Below are positions 1 to 7,676 of a stretch of 64,000 nucleotides of DNA, piece by piece. The notes below the pieces were generated by a model that was given only the letters and a program-made list of their open reading frames with translations, had not been told where the DNA came from and did not search any database. The position numbers and the translations under genes were made by a program. The first letter of the stretch is position 1; every line of letters starts with the position of its first letter. The DNA is taken from assembly GCA_964509295.1 (NCBI GenBank), contig CAZDWS010000006.1, forward strand, positions 1 to 64,000. Direction: 5' to 3'. This DNA comes from JBGSQR01 sp964509295 (GTDB lineage: Bacteria; Desulfobacterota; Desulfuromonadia; Geobacterales; Pseudopelobacteraceae).

Positions 1-66
1 TTCGTGGAATTGAACAGAAAAGCCTATAATATCGGCTTTGATAAGGCGATGGCGTCACTTAAGTAG
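1..66 (+). CDS. 3' end of an upstream gene, possibly a 2-oxoacid:acceptor oxidoreductase gamma subunit
   Basis: An open frame from the window edge to a TAG at 64-66 encodes the last 21 residues of a protein ending in AYNIGFDKAMASLK. A terminator follows directly, which supports a genuine gene end. The E-x-N-x-KA-x3-G pattern resembles the C-terminal helix of 2-oxoacid:ferredoxin oxidoreductase gamma subunits, but 21 residues are too few to be sure of the family. Confidence 0.45.
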   Translation, partial: FVELNRKAYNIGFDKAMASLK

Positions 67-100
67 TTTTAGTTGTTGATAGTTTAGTCTTTTTAATACC

Positions 101-131
101 AAAGCGGCCTGCTTCCAGCGGCCGCTTTTAT
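101..131 (+). terminator. Rho-independent terminator after the partial gene
   Basis: Stem AAAGCGGC (101-108) pairs with GCCGCTTT (121-128), with a smaller CTG/CAG pairing inside the loop. A T-rich tract follows. It lies 35 nt downstream of the TAG at 64-66. Confidence 0.75.
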
Positions 132-257
132 AATTTGAATTGGACTACATGGTTTTGATGTTGTCTGGATATCGCCTGTGCAGTATACTTTGAAAACCTG
201 ACTTCAAGGTAGTTGAACCGCTGCCAGTATTTTTATTTTGAAGGGTGATGATCAGAG

Positions 258-1424
258 ATGGGGCATATATTAACAGTCAGTGACTGGCAGAAAAAATTTG
301 CCTTTTATGCGGCAAGCCTTCTCAGACAGGGAAACTTTGTCGATGCAGGTTTTGTATCAGCTGTTTTGTTTGGAAAATACATGGAAAAAGAACTGCGTTT
401 AAATGAACTTGAAATGCCACCCAACGTGGATTTCATCTCATACGCAATTGATCTGCTTTCCAAAAAAGATTCCAGAAAATATAACTCACAAAATCTTCAT
501 GTGCTGAGAAAAATATGTGATCGCCATATTGTTTTGACCGATGAAACCGTAGAGTTGATTACTACCCGTGCTGAGCGTGAAAGGGTTAAAGCTGAAATTG
601 CCAGACTGGTAACATTTGTATGGCAGGAACTGGACAGGGAAAAATTCATCAGATACAGGGCCATCGGTGCCATACCGTTGCTGGATGCAGATAACGCGGT
701 TATGAAGGCGCGCGAGTATTTTCAGGAAGAAGAGACGGATTTTACCGGAATACCGAACAGGTTTGAAAAAAGTGATTTCAATGACCTTGGTCTTCTGCGT
801 CAGCATCTTCTGAATCTTGCAAATCATCTGAGGAAGTTGTTTTTAACAGCTTATCGCAATCTGGAGGTTGACGTAGTCGGGAAAACTGACAGTACTTCTG
901 CCTATACCTGGATGGTCATAAACCTGATTAGACCTGGTCAGGGCCAGCTGATTGATCATGTGCACTATGCCTTTGCCTCAGTTATGGCTACCCCGCTTGA
1001 GCTGCGTATATGCATTGATTTCGGCAGTGAAGCATATATGTCAAGGGGCGATTGGTACAGCTTTGTGGAAACCGATGTATTCCGTAATTTCCTACTGAAA
1101 TATAATGGATTGCAGATATTTGATACGGAATGGTACAGCTTTGTCACTGGACGGCAAGAGGCCGTTAAAGTTATTGCTGATGATAATTTTTCAGAACGGA
1201 TTGAAGAGGCAAAAAGGTTGCTGGCAGAATGTCAGGAACAGAGGAAAGTCATATCCTGGGGCAGGCTTTTACCAGGATTTATAATTGGTCGTGGCCGTAT
1301 CAGTTATGATGAAATCAGCCGTAATCTGGAAAAAATTGTCCGGCTTTACTACAAATTTGAAAAATACCGCCGAGACGTGCTGAAAAGAAAGAACACCCTG
1401 GAGTGGGTTCCAAAAGGTGTCTGA
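258..1424 (+). CDS. Hypothetical protein, 388 aa, helical N-terminus (HEPN-like?)
   Basis: I do not recognise this protein. It is soluble, with no signal peptide or membrane segment. Residues 8-45 (SDWQKKFAFYAASLLRQGNF then DAGFVSAVL and further charged helix) have the look of a HEPN-type helical bundle. Residues 75-150 are strongly helical and charged. Residues 215-300 are rich in beta strand and aromatics (two WYSFV segments at about 276 and 302), and the C-terminus is again a long basic helix. It stands alone, after a terminated gene and convergent with the hybrid kinase whose stop lies 32 nt away. The ATG at 258 follows a weak purine-rich AGAG. Its length and ordinary codon use argue that it is real; its function is unknown. 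Confidence 0.7.
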   Translation: MGHILTVSDWQKKFAFYAASLLRQGNFVDAGFVSAVLFGKYMEKELRLNELEMPPNVDFISYAIDLLSKKDSRKYNSQNLHVLRKICDRHIVLTDETVELITTRAERERVKAEIARLVTFVWQELDREKFIRYRAIGAIPLLDADNAVMKAREYFQEEETDFTGIPNRFEKSDFNDLGLLRQHLLNLANHLRKLFLTAYRNLEVDVVGKTDSTSAYTWMVINLIRPGQGQLIDHVHYAFASVMATPLELRICIDFGSEAYMSRGDWYSFVETDVFRNFLLKYNGLQIFDTEWYSFVTGRQEAVKVIADDNFSERIEEAKRLLAECQEQRKVISWGRLLPGFIIGRGRISYDEISRNLEKIVRLYYKFEKYRRDVLKRKNTLEWVPKGV

Positions 1425-1455
1425 TGATGTACTTTCTGCTGGATTCTATCTCTGC

Positions 1456-4032
1456 TTACTCCATAAAAAGAGTTTTTCTGAGTACTTCACTTAAAGCACT
1501 CAGCGTGTATGGTTTCTGGATGAAACCGGCCAAGCCCTTGTCCGGAAAGCGCTGACTGACATCATGTTCGTTGTATCCGCTGGAAATCACTACCTGTACA
1601 TTCGGCTTGATCCTGCGTAATTCCCTGAATGTTTCTTCTCCACCCATATGTGGCATGGTCATGTCCAGGATTACCAATTTGATCTCCTGACTATGTTTTT
1701 TGAAAGTTTCCAGGGCTTCAATCCCGTCAGACGCGGTCAGAACTTCAAATCCCAGAATATTCAACATCTCTTTCCCTAAATTGCGAATCGGCTCTTCATC
1801 GTCCACTAGCAAAATAAGTCCGGTTCCTTGCCAGTGTTGATTTTCTGTGCTTTGTCGTTCCTTTTTGTCAGCACCGCCTTCCGCTGCCGGTAGAAGCAGC
1901 TTGAAGGTTGTGCCACGGTCTGGTTCACTGTATATTTTGATAGCTCCGAGATGTCCACGGACAATACCCATAACTGCAGCCATGCCAAGGCCCCGGCCGG
2001 TGAATTTGGTGGTGAAGAATGGATCGAAAATTTTACCGATTGTTTCACTATCCATACCGCAGCCTGTGTCTGCTACCTCTATGTAGACATAAAGCCCCTC
2101 TTGAAGCTCGTCATTCAGCCAGAAACCGGACAGGTAACTGTTGTCACACTGGATTGTACCGGTTCTGATGGCAATCACGCCGTTATTGTCGCCAATGGCC
2201 TCGGAAGCATTTATGACCAGATTCATCAAAACCTGGCGGATCTGGGTGGCGTCAACTTTTACTGGCGGCAGGTCTGTTGCCAGGTCCAAACGCAGCATTA
2301 CTTTTTTTGAGATGGATACTTCCAGCATGTGCATCATTTCCGTAACCAGTTCACCGAGTTCAATCCTTTCCAGCAGGAAATGCCCTTTGCCGGAGTATGC
2401 CAGCATCTGTCTGGAAAGATCCGCTGCCCGTTGAGCCGCCTCCTCAATACTGGCCAGGTTTTCTCTGGCCGGTGAAGCCGGGCTCAGGCGCATAAGGGCC
2501 AGTTCTGCATGGCCGAGTATGGCCATTAAAATATTATTGAAATCATGGGCGATGCCGCCGGCCAGGACTCCTAGGCTTTCCAGTTTTTGGGCGTGCTGCA
2601 TCTGCTGCTCCAGTTTGTTGCGGTTTTCGTCTGCCAGCTTGCGGTCCGTAATGTCCTGGATTGTCCCGAACATGTTTACAAGATTATTATCAGCATCGGA
2701 CCCCAGGTCGCCTAGTCCGTGAACCCAGCGTACGGACTGATCACTGATCCTGCATATTCGGTATTCCTTGTTGAAGGGGAGCCGATCCGTCAGGATGTGC
2801 CTGGTCAGATATGCCGCCATCTCTTCACGGTCATCCGGATGTATAATCTGCTGCCACCCCTGTATATCGCGGGTAAAACCGGCATCTATGCCGAAAATTT
2901 TATCCAGTTCTGATGAGTTGGTCCATATTCCGCTGGCAATATCTAATTCATAATGTCCAAGATGAGCTACTTTTTGTGATTCATTCAGCCTTGCTTCACT
3001 TTTTCGCAGTGCTGTCTCGGTCCGGGAATGCTCCTCCATTTCTGACATGAGTTTCTGGTTTGTTTCAGAAAGCAGCTTAGTCCGTTCGTTGACCATCTGC
3101 TGAAGAACCAGTGGCTGTTTGTAAAATGTATTTACCATCAGGGCAGTCAATGATCCAAACAGAAGTACAAGCAGGAGTTCAGCCGAGATGACCAAAGGGG
3201 AAAACCAGCCTTTAACCGGTTCAACCGACAGGGTCCAGGTGCCGTTTGGTACCTGAATGGTGTGATGGGCCGGAGCGCGGAGTGCTGATTCGGAAGAACG
3301 GGCAAAAACATCCCGCAGTCCGGTATCCGGGTTGATCCGTGAAAGCTCGAAATGGTAACCGGACTCGACGATCTTTTGCATCTTGGCGGAATCGACCAGT
3401 TCCGGAATGCGGATCAGAACCGCAGTAAAGCCCCAGAAATGTTCAGTACCGTCACTGGCAGGAATAAATACCGGCAGACGGCCGACCACGGCCTGTCCTC
3501 CCTGAACCAATTCAAATGGGCCCGCCAGTGTAAGCGACCGTGTTTTTAACGCCAGCAGGGCTTCCTTGTTGCGTTTTGAATCATCCAGCAGATTATGACC
3601 AATGGCCTTTTCATTGCCGGCCAAGGGCACGCTTGCTGAGATTATGCCTTGAGGAGCGAGTTGCAGGGCACTGATGCCACCATAAAGTCCAAGCATTTTT
3701 ACTGCCAGCTGTTCAAAATTTTCAATAAGTCCGTTTCTCTGGTGGAGAATAGAAGCCAATGCGTAAGTTGCTGATAGAGAGCGGCTCAGGTGGTCATGAA
3801 TGTTGTCGGCAATCCGGATGGTAATATCGCTGACAGTCTTTTGCCTGTTCTGCAGCCGGTTGTTCTCAACGATGATCACGATAGCGATGCCCAATAAGAT
3901 CGCTATTATGAAGGAAACGAGCGTGACAAATTTTATTTTGCTTTTTGAGGGCAAATGGTCAGAGAGCGGCTCGGGAAAACTGCTGTTGCCACTGTCCTGG
4001 ATTGTGTGTTGCCCTCTAAGTGTGTCAGACAT
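1456..4032 (-). CDS. CHASE-PAS hybrid sensor histidine kinase with C-terminal receiver
   Basis: Membrane-bound sensor that should autophosphorylate and pass phosphate to its own receiver. Numbered from the longest frame (ATG at 4086): membrane segment about 52-73, a CHASE-like periplasmic domain about 80-290, membrane segment about 298-321, a short coiled coil, PAS about 365-485, and HisKA with LAGGIAHDFNN (His514). HATPase_c (DTGCGMD, GRGLGMA) follows, then a receiver with VDDE and phospho-acceptor Asp808 in LVILDMTMP. There is no DNA-binding output, so a separate phosphotransfer partner is implied. I prefer the ATG at 4032 (MSDTLRG) because AAGGAG lies about 10 nt upstream; ATGs at 4053 and 4086 are alternatives. 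It is divergent from the transposase gene. Confidence 0.92.
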   Translation of the reverse strand: MSDTLRGQHTIQDSGNSSFPEPLSDHLPSKSKIKFVTLVSFIIAILLGIAIVIIVENNRLQNRQKTVSDITIRIADNIHDHLSRSLSATYALASILHQRNGLIENFEQLAVKMLGLYGGISALQLAPQGIISASVPLAGNEKAIGHNLLDDSKRNKEALLALKTRSLTLAGPFELVQGGQAVVGRLPVFIPASDGTEHFWGFTAVLIRIPELVDSAKMQKIVESGYHFELSRINPDTGLRDVFARSSESALRAPAHHTIQVPNGTWTLSVEPVKGWFSPLVISAELLLVLLFGSLTALMVNTFYKQPLVLQQMVNERTKLLSETNQKLMSEMEEHSRTETALRKSEARLNESQKVAHLGHYELDIASGIWTNSSELDKIFGIDAGFTRDIQGWQQIIHPDDREEMAAYLTRHILTDRLPFNKEYRICRISDQSVRWVHGLGDLGSDADNNLVNMFGTIQDITDRKLADENRNKLEQQMQHAQKLESLGVLAGGIAHDFNNILMAILGHAELALMRLSPASPARENLASIEEAAQRAADLSRQMLAYSGKGHFLLERIELGELVTEMMHMLEVSISKKVMLRLDLATDLPPVKVDATQIRQVLMNLVINASEAIGDNNGVIAIRTGTIQCDNSYLSGFWLNDELQEGLYVYIEVADTGCGMDSETIGKIFDPFFTTKFTGRGLGMAAVMGIVRGHLGAIKIYSEPDRGTTFKLLLPAAEGGADKKERQSTENQHWQGTGLILLVDDEEPIRNLGKEMLNILGFEVLTASDGIEALETFKKHSQEIKLVILDMTMPHMGGEETFRELRRIKPNVQVVISSGYNEHDVSQRFPDKGLAGFIQKPYTLSALSEVLRKTLFME

Positions 4033-4113
4033 GGACAAGCCACTCCTTGCCATATTTGGAGATCTAATTATAATGAAGTATATCACGCAACATTAAAAAG
4101 TCACGGCAGGAAT

Positions 4114-4626
4114 ATGTATGAAAAAGGGGGCTCTATCAAGCCGAATATACCGTACCATCTGACCTGTGTGGTAAATAATCTGTTGCCTGTTTTTTCGCAG
4201 CCGCAGATTGCCCGCATGGTTATGGATAACTGGTTACACCTGAGGCAGCATAACGGAATGAAGCTTTACGGCTATGTCATTATGGAAGAACACCTGCATT
4301 TCATGGCCAGCGCAGATCAACTGGATCAATGTCTGGCAGGTTTTATGGAGCAGACTGCAGAATTGACCCACAAGTATCTTGTTGAAAATAAAATGGAACG
4401 GTTTCTGCTGCGGCTGACCGATGATCAGGGGTTTAAGCTGTGGCAGGTGCCGTCGGAAATTGAAGAGATAGTTGGCGAGGCCATGATCCGGGAAACTCTG
4501 GATTATATTCATATTAATCCGGTCAAGCGCGGTTATGTGGATCATATTAACCAGTGGCGTTACTCCAGCGCTCGAAATTATGCCGGAGAACCAGAATTGG
4601 TAGCAATTGATCATCTGATTTTTTAG
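4114..4626 (+). CDS. REP-associated tyrosine transposase-like protein (Y1_Tnp/IS200-like), 170 aa
   Basis: A single-strand-DNA transposase-like protein. Family hallmarks are the N-terminal strand IPYHLTCVVNN (usually YHVTxRxxN), the HUH-like pair in IMEEHLHFMAS (usually MPNHVHLL), and the near-diagnostic YIHINPVKRGYV followed by WRYSSARNY. RAYTs are domesticated relatives of IS200/IS605 transposases that act on REP hairpins. The frame is open further upstream into the divergent kinase gene, but the ATG at 4114 just after GGCAGG gives a normal-length product. A perfect 11-bp inverted repeat lies 24 nt downstream of the stop. The usual NHVH is replaced by EHLH, so activity is uncertain. Confidence 0.8.
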   Translation: MYEKGGSIKPNIPYHLTCVVNNLLPVFSQPQIARMVMDNWLHLRQHNGMKLYGYVIMEEHLHFMASADQLDQCLAGFMEQTAELTHKYLVENKMERFLLRLTDDQGFKLWQVPSEIEEIVGEAMIRETLDYIHINPVKRGYVDHINQWRYSSARNYAGEPELVAIDHLIF

Positions 4627-4649
4627 GCAGGTTTGCTCTATTGGCATAT

Positions 4650-4692
4650 GGAGCAGCAGTCCTGCAAGGTGATTGAGATGTACTGCTGCTCC
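4650..4692. repeat. Perfect 11-bp inverted repeat beside the RAYT gene
   Basis: GGAGCAGCAGT (4650-4660) is exactly complementary to ACTGCTGCTCC (4682-4692), with a 21-nt loop. There is no T-run after it, so a simple terminator is less likely. Its position next to a RAYT-like gene suggests a REP-type element, but no second copy was noticed in the window. Confidence 0.6.
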
Positions 4693-4755
4693 GGTTAGGC
4701 TAATCGTTTATGTGCTTGCTATCTCTGCCTTGCTTCATAGTGGTTCATCTCCCGT

Positions 4756-5106
4756 CTATGCTGTTGATTCCAAATACTGTTCAAATGAGCCTGCTTTATG
4801 ACTATTCGAAGATGATTTATAACTGATCCCGGCGCTTTTAAAGTGTTGCTTCATATTTTTTGGCGGGTTTATCAGTTCAGGTTCCGTTCCCCGAATTCTC
4901 ATACATTGCATCCAAACTTTGATCAGTTGCAGGCCTGGAGCATCAATTGTGGATATAAACTCACAATCAAGTTGAAGTGACTTGATATCCTCCCTATCTA
5001 ACTGCTTTAATAATGATGCCAATGAATTGATATTGTCCTTTGTCAGACTGGCTAGTCTCCAATCGCCCGTCAAATACGCAACATTGTTTTTCATACAAAA
5101 TGTCAC
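4756..5106 (-). CDS. STAS-domain protein (anti-sigma-antagonist / MlaB-like)
   Basis: Small single-domain STAS protein of 116 aa. Its fold pattern is visible in VAYLTGDWRL (strand), SLASLLKQL (helix), IKSLQLDCEFISTIDAPGLQ (strand plus the loop that carries the phosphorylatable Ser/Thr in SpoIIAA-like proteins) and PELINPPKNM. STAS proteins act in partner-switching or as the MlaB subunit of lipid ABC transporters. No kinase, sigma factor or mla gene is next to it, so its role is open. The GTG start at 5106 is fixed by a clear AAGGAGG about 8 nt upstream. Confidence 0.8.
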   Translation of the reverse strand: MTFCMKNNVAYLTGDWRLASLTKDNINSLASLLKQLDREDIKSLQLDCEFISTIDAPGLQLIKVWMQCMRIRGTEPELINPPKNMKQHFKSAGISYKSSSNSHKAGSFEQYLESTA

Positions 5107-5163
5107 TTATACCGCCTCCTTATAGGTGTTTTGCCTGCTTGTTATTCAACGTGCCAAAACAGC

Positions 5164-5358
5164 TTACTTCTTATTTTTGAAACAAGGTGGTTTTGGCGCA
5201 TCGTCGGGTGTTTTATTATTTAATAACCACGAGCAGAACCACCTGAATCCATAATTAAACTTGTATTGACAAGTCATGTCGCCCGAATGACATTCGTATA
5301 AATTCCCGGTAAATCTTTTAAAACGTTTTTCAGGAGGTGCAGATATGTTCGCTGACAT
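5164..5358 (-). CDS. Small hypothetical protein, 64 aa, cysteine-containing
   Basis: I do not recognise this protein. The ATG at 5358 is preceded by GAGGTG at a good distance; a longer frame reaches 5451 but lacks a ribosome site. It is basic and aromatic, with four cysteines (two close together in CHSGDMTC, one in FCSW, one near the C-terminus) and a lysine-rich tail. It lies 57 nt upstream of the STAS gene on the same strand and could be co-transcribed with it. Confidence 0.5.
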   Translation of the reverse strand: MSANISAPPEKRFKRFTGNLYECHSGDMTCQYKFNYGFRWFCSWLLNNKTPDDAPKPPCFKNKK

Positions 5359-5596
5359 TTGTTCACCTCTGGATTGTCTCTTATTGTGACTGATGTGTGA
5401 CCATGCATAATCCGGCTCTGATGGGTGCAACACAACTGATTTAAGTCGCAATATTTAAAAGTGATTGTTGTTATCTGTTAATTATTTATAGTTAAATAAT
5501 TGCATTAATATGGAGGGGTGGTCTATAGGGCATTTTGTAGAGTTGTTGAGAAAAAAACCTAAATTGGAGGGTTAAGCTGTTTTGGATAGTAGGTGT

Positions 5597-6250
5597 TTAC
5601 TTGGAAAGAGGCGACAGGCCATGTCTGACAGCATATTTGGTGAGTTCGGCAATGCTGAAAAGCTGAAGTTTTTGCATAATGGCTTGCCGTTGATTTTCTA
5701 CAGTCTTATGGCTGCTGCCTAGTAGAAGAGCAATTTCCTTGATGTTTTTACCATCTGCAATCAATTGGAGTATTTCACGTTCACGGTTTGTGAGGTTCTG
5801 GTAGACAAGTGTCATATCTTCAGGAATACATTGCAGGAATTCGCGTACCAGAAGTGTTGCAACCTTTCTTGGCAAGTAAGTTTCACCTCTGGTTACAGTA
5901 CTGATAGCATCCGAAAGTTCTGAAAACGCAGTGTCCTTTAACAGGTATCCGTTAGCACCGGCTTTAAGTGCTTCTATCACAAAAAATCTGTTGCTTTCCA
6001 TTGAGAGTACCAGAATCCTTGTGTCAGGATATTTTAGGGTAATCTCCCGGGTGGCATCTATGCCGTTCATGCGCGGCATGGTCAAATCCATAATGACCAA
6101 ATCCGGTTTAAGTTCACTTGTGAGACGAACAGCTTCGGCACCGTCACCTGCTTCACCCACAACTTCGATTACATCGGATTTTTCAAGCAGCGATCTTAAT
6201 CCTTCACGAAAGATAATATGATCATCCACAAGCAGGATTGTGGTACGCAT
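5597..6250 (-). CDS. NarL/FixJ-family response regulator
   Basis: Two-component transcription factor of 217 aa. The N-terminal receiver shows VDDH (acidic pocket), phospho-acceptor Asp55 in LVIMDLTMPRMNG, the conserved Ser/Thr in LVLSME and Lys in YLLKD. The C-terminal LuxR-type helix-turn-helix begins at LTNREREILQLIADG and includes SHKTVENQRQAIMQKL. The preceding kinase gene ends 16 nt upstream and is of the HisKA_3 class that normally pairs with NarL regulators, so the two are very likely cognate. Confidence 0.95.
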   Translation of the reverse strand: MRTTILLVDDHIIFREGLRSLLEKSDVIEVVGEAGDGAEAVRLTSELKPDLVIMDLTMPRMNGIDATREITLKYPDTRILVLSMESNRFFVIEALKAGANGYLLKDTAFSELSDAISTVTRGETYLPRKVATLLVREFLQCIPEDMTLVYQNLTNREREILQLIADGKNIKEIALLLGSSHKTVENQRQAIMQKLQLFSIAELTKYAVRHGLSPLSK

Positions 6251-6266
6251 GTCATTACCTTTATTG

Positions 6267-7553
6267 TCAGATGTTGGTTAACGGCACTATCAATGTCACA
6301 TGTGTTCCTATCCCCGGACTAGATGTAATTGTGAAACTACCACACATCTGTTCAACTCTCTGTCTGACATTGTAAAGTCCGTAGCTACCATTTTTTATAT
6401 GTTTCAAGTGTGCATCCGGCTGATCAAAGCCGACTCCATTGTCCGCAACTTGCAAGACAGCATTTAGGCCGTCAGTTTTAATCGAAAGTTCTACCTGTTT
6501 TGTGTCGGCATGCTTGACAACATTTAACAGAAGCTCTTTAACCGCCTGGTACAGCGAATAGCGAATCTCGGGTGACAAAGGCTTGGGTTTGTTATCGGCA
6601 GTAAATCGGATCTGCATATTGTAGTCATTGTTGAGAGATGAACAGAGCCATTCCAGGGCGGTTTCAATCCCGGCTGTGTCCAAAATTGGGGGGCGCATCC
6701 GGAAAGTAAGTGACCGGATGTCGTGGATTGACTTTTCAAGAAGTGATCTGGCTTGCTCTGCATAGTCACGGAGCGAATCCGGCAGGTTACCATCAGAAAG
6801 GGCGTCAAGTTTCATTTTTGCCAGTAACAATGATTGGCCGACGTGATCGTGTAATTCACCGGCAATACGCTCTCGTTCCCGCTCTTCTGCCCAGACCAGC
6901 TCAAATGAAACTCTTTGCATCTGCTCGTTTGCCCGCTGAAGATCGGTTGTTCTTTCTAATACACGCTTTTCCAGTTCAGCGTGTGTCTGTTTAAGTGCAT
7001 CATCTGCCTGTTTCCGTTCGGTAATATCTTCCAGGGTAACCAGATACTCCCTGTTTTGTACAGGAGTCGCCTGCAGGTGCACCCATAAAACGGATTCGTC
7101 AGCTTGTTTCAGTCTAAAGTCAAGGCACTGTGTTGTCGCTGATTTTATAAGTCTTTTACGTAGAAGATAGAAAGAGTCCTGATCTTCACTGAAAATAAAG
7201 TTGGAAAGCGACTGTTTGAGGAGGTTATTGCGAGTTACTCCGAAAAGAGCGGCAGCCTTGAAATTGGTTTCCAGGACAAGTCCGTGCTCATTGATTGTCA
7301 AATACCCGATCGGAGCCAGGTCATACAGAGAGAGGTAGCGTCCCCTTGAAATTTCAAGCTCATGCTGTGAGTGTCGCAGTTCTTCGTTTTGCATCTCCAG
7401 TTCAAGCTGATGAACCTTTAGATCATAAAGCAGCTTTTGCATTTGTTCTGCAGAAAACGGCAAAACACCAGTAGCCTTTTCTTTTATGACCAACTTCCCA
7501 ATCTGTTGGCGCAATCTGTTTTTGGGTTTTGAATAAAATCTTTTGCCAGTCAT
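6267..7553 (-). CDS. PAS sensor histidine kinase, HisKA_3 (NarX/DegS) class
   Basis: Cytoplasmic kinase of 428 aa with no membrane segment. It has an N-terminal helical segment (about 35-70, with LKVHQLELEMQNEELR), a PAS domain about 75-185 ending in DITERKQ, and a coiled coil. The dimerisation domain carries ERERIAGELHDHVGQ (His235), followed by HATPase_c with ELLLNVVKHA, DNGVGF and GLYNVRQR. SD AAGGTGA precedes the ATG. It is the partner of the NarL regulator 16 nt downstream. Its first 130 residues are clearly related to those of the next upstream kinase, indicating duplication of the input module. Confidence 0.95.
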   Translation of the reverse strand: MTGKRFYSKPKNRLRQQIGKLVIKEKATGVLPFSAEQMQKLLYDLKVHQLELEMQNEELRHSQHELEISRGRYLSLYDLAPIGYLTINEHGLVLETNFKAAALFGVTRNNLLKQSLSNFIFSEDQDSFYLLRKRLIKSATTQCLDFRLKQADESVLWVHLQATPVQNREYLVTLEDITERKQADDALKQTHAELEKRVLERTTDLQRANEQMQRVSFELVWAEERERERIAGELHDHVGQSLLLAKMKLDALSDGNLPDSLRDYAEQARSLLEKSIHDIRSLTFRMRPPILDTAGIETALEWLCSSLNNDYNMQIRFTADNKPKPLSPEIRYSLYQAVKELLLNVVKHADTKQVELSIKTDGLNAVLQVADNGVGFDQPDAHLKHIKNGSYGLYNVRQRVEQMCGSFTITSSPGIGTHVTLIVPLTNI

Positions 7554-7676
7554 CGGAATGTCACCTTGCTTAAATTAAAGCTGGTTTTTCCGCAGTTGCA
7601 GATAGGACATTTACTGGTTGCGCCGGAATAAATTCAGATAAAAAAAGTCAGGACGATAATATTTTACATCGCTTTA

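Noticed and set aside
3955..4113. An upstream extension of the RAYT-like gene
   Set aside because: It overlaps the divergent kinase gene in antisense, and the family's N-terminus begins at the ATG at 4114.
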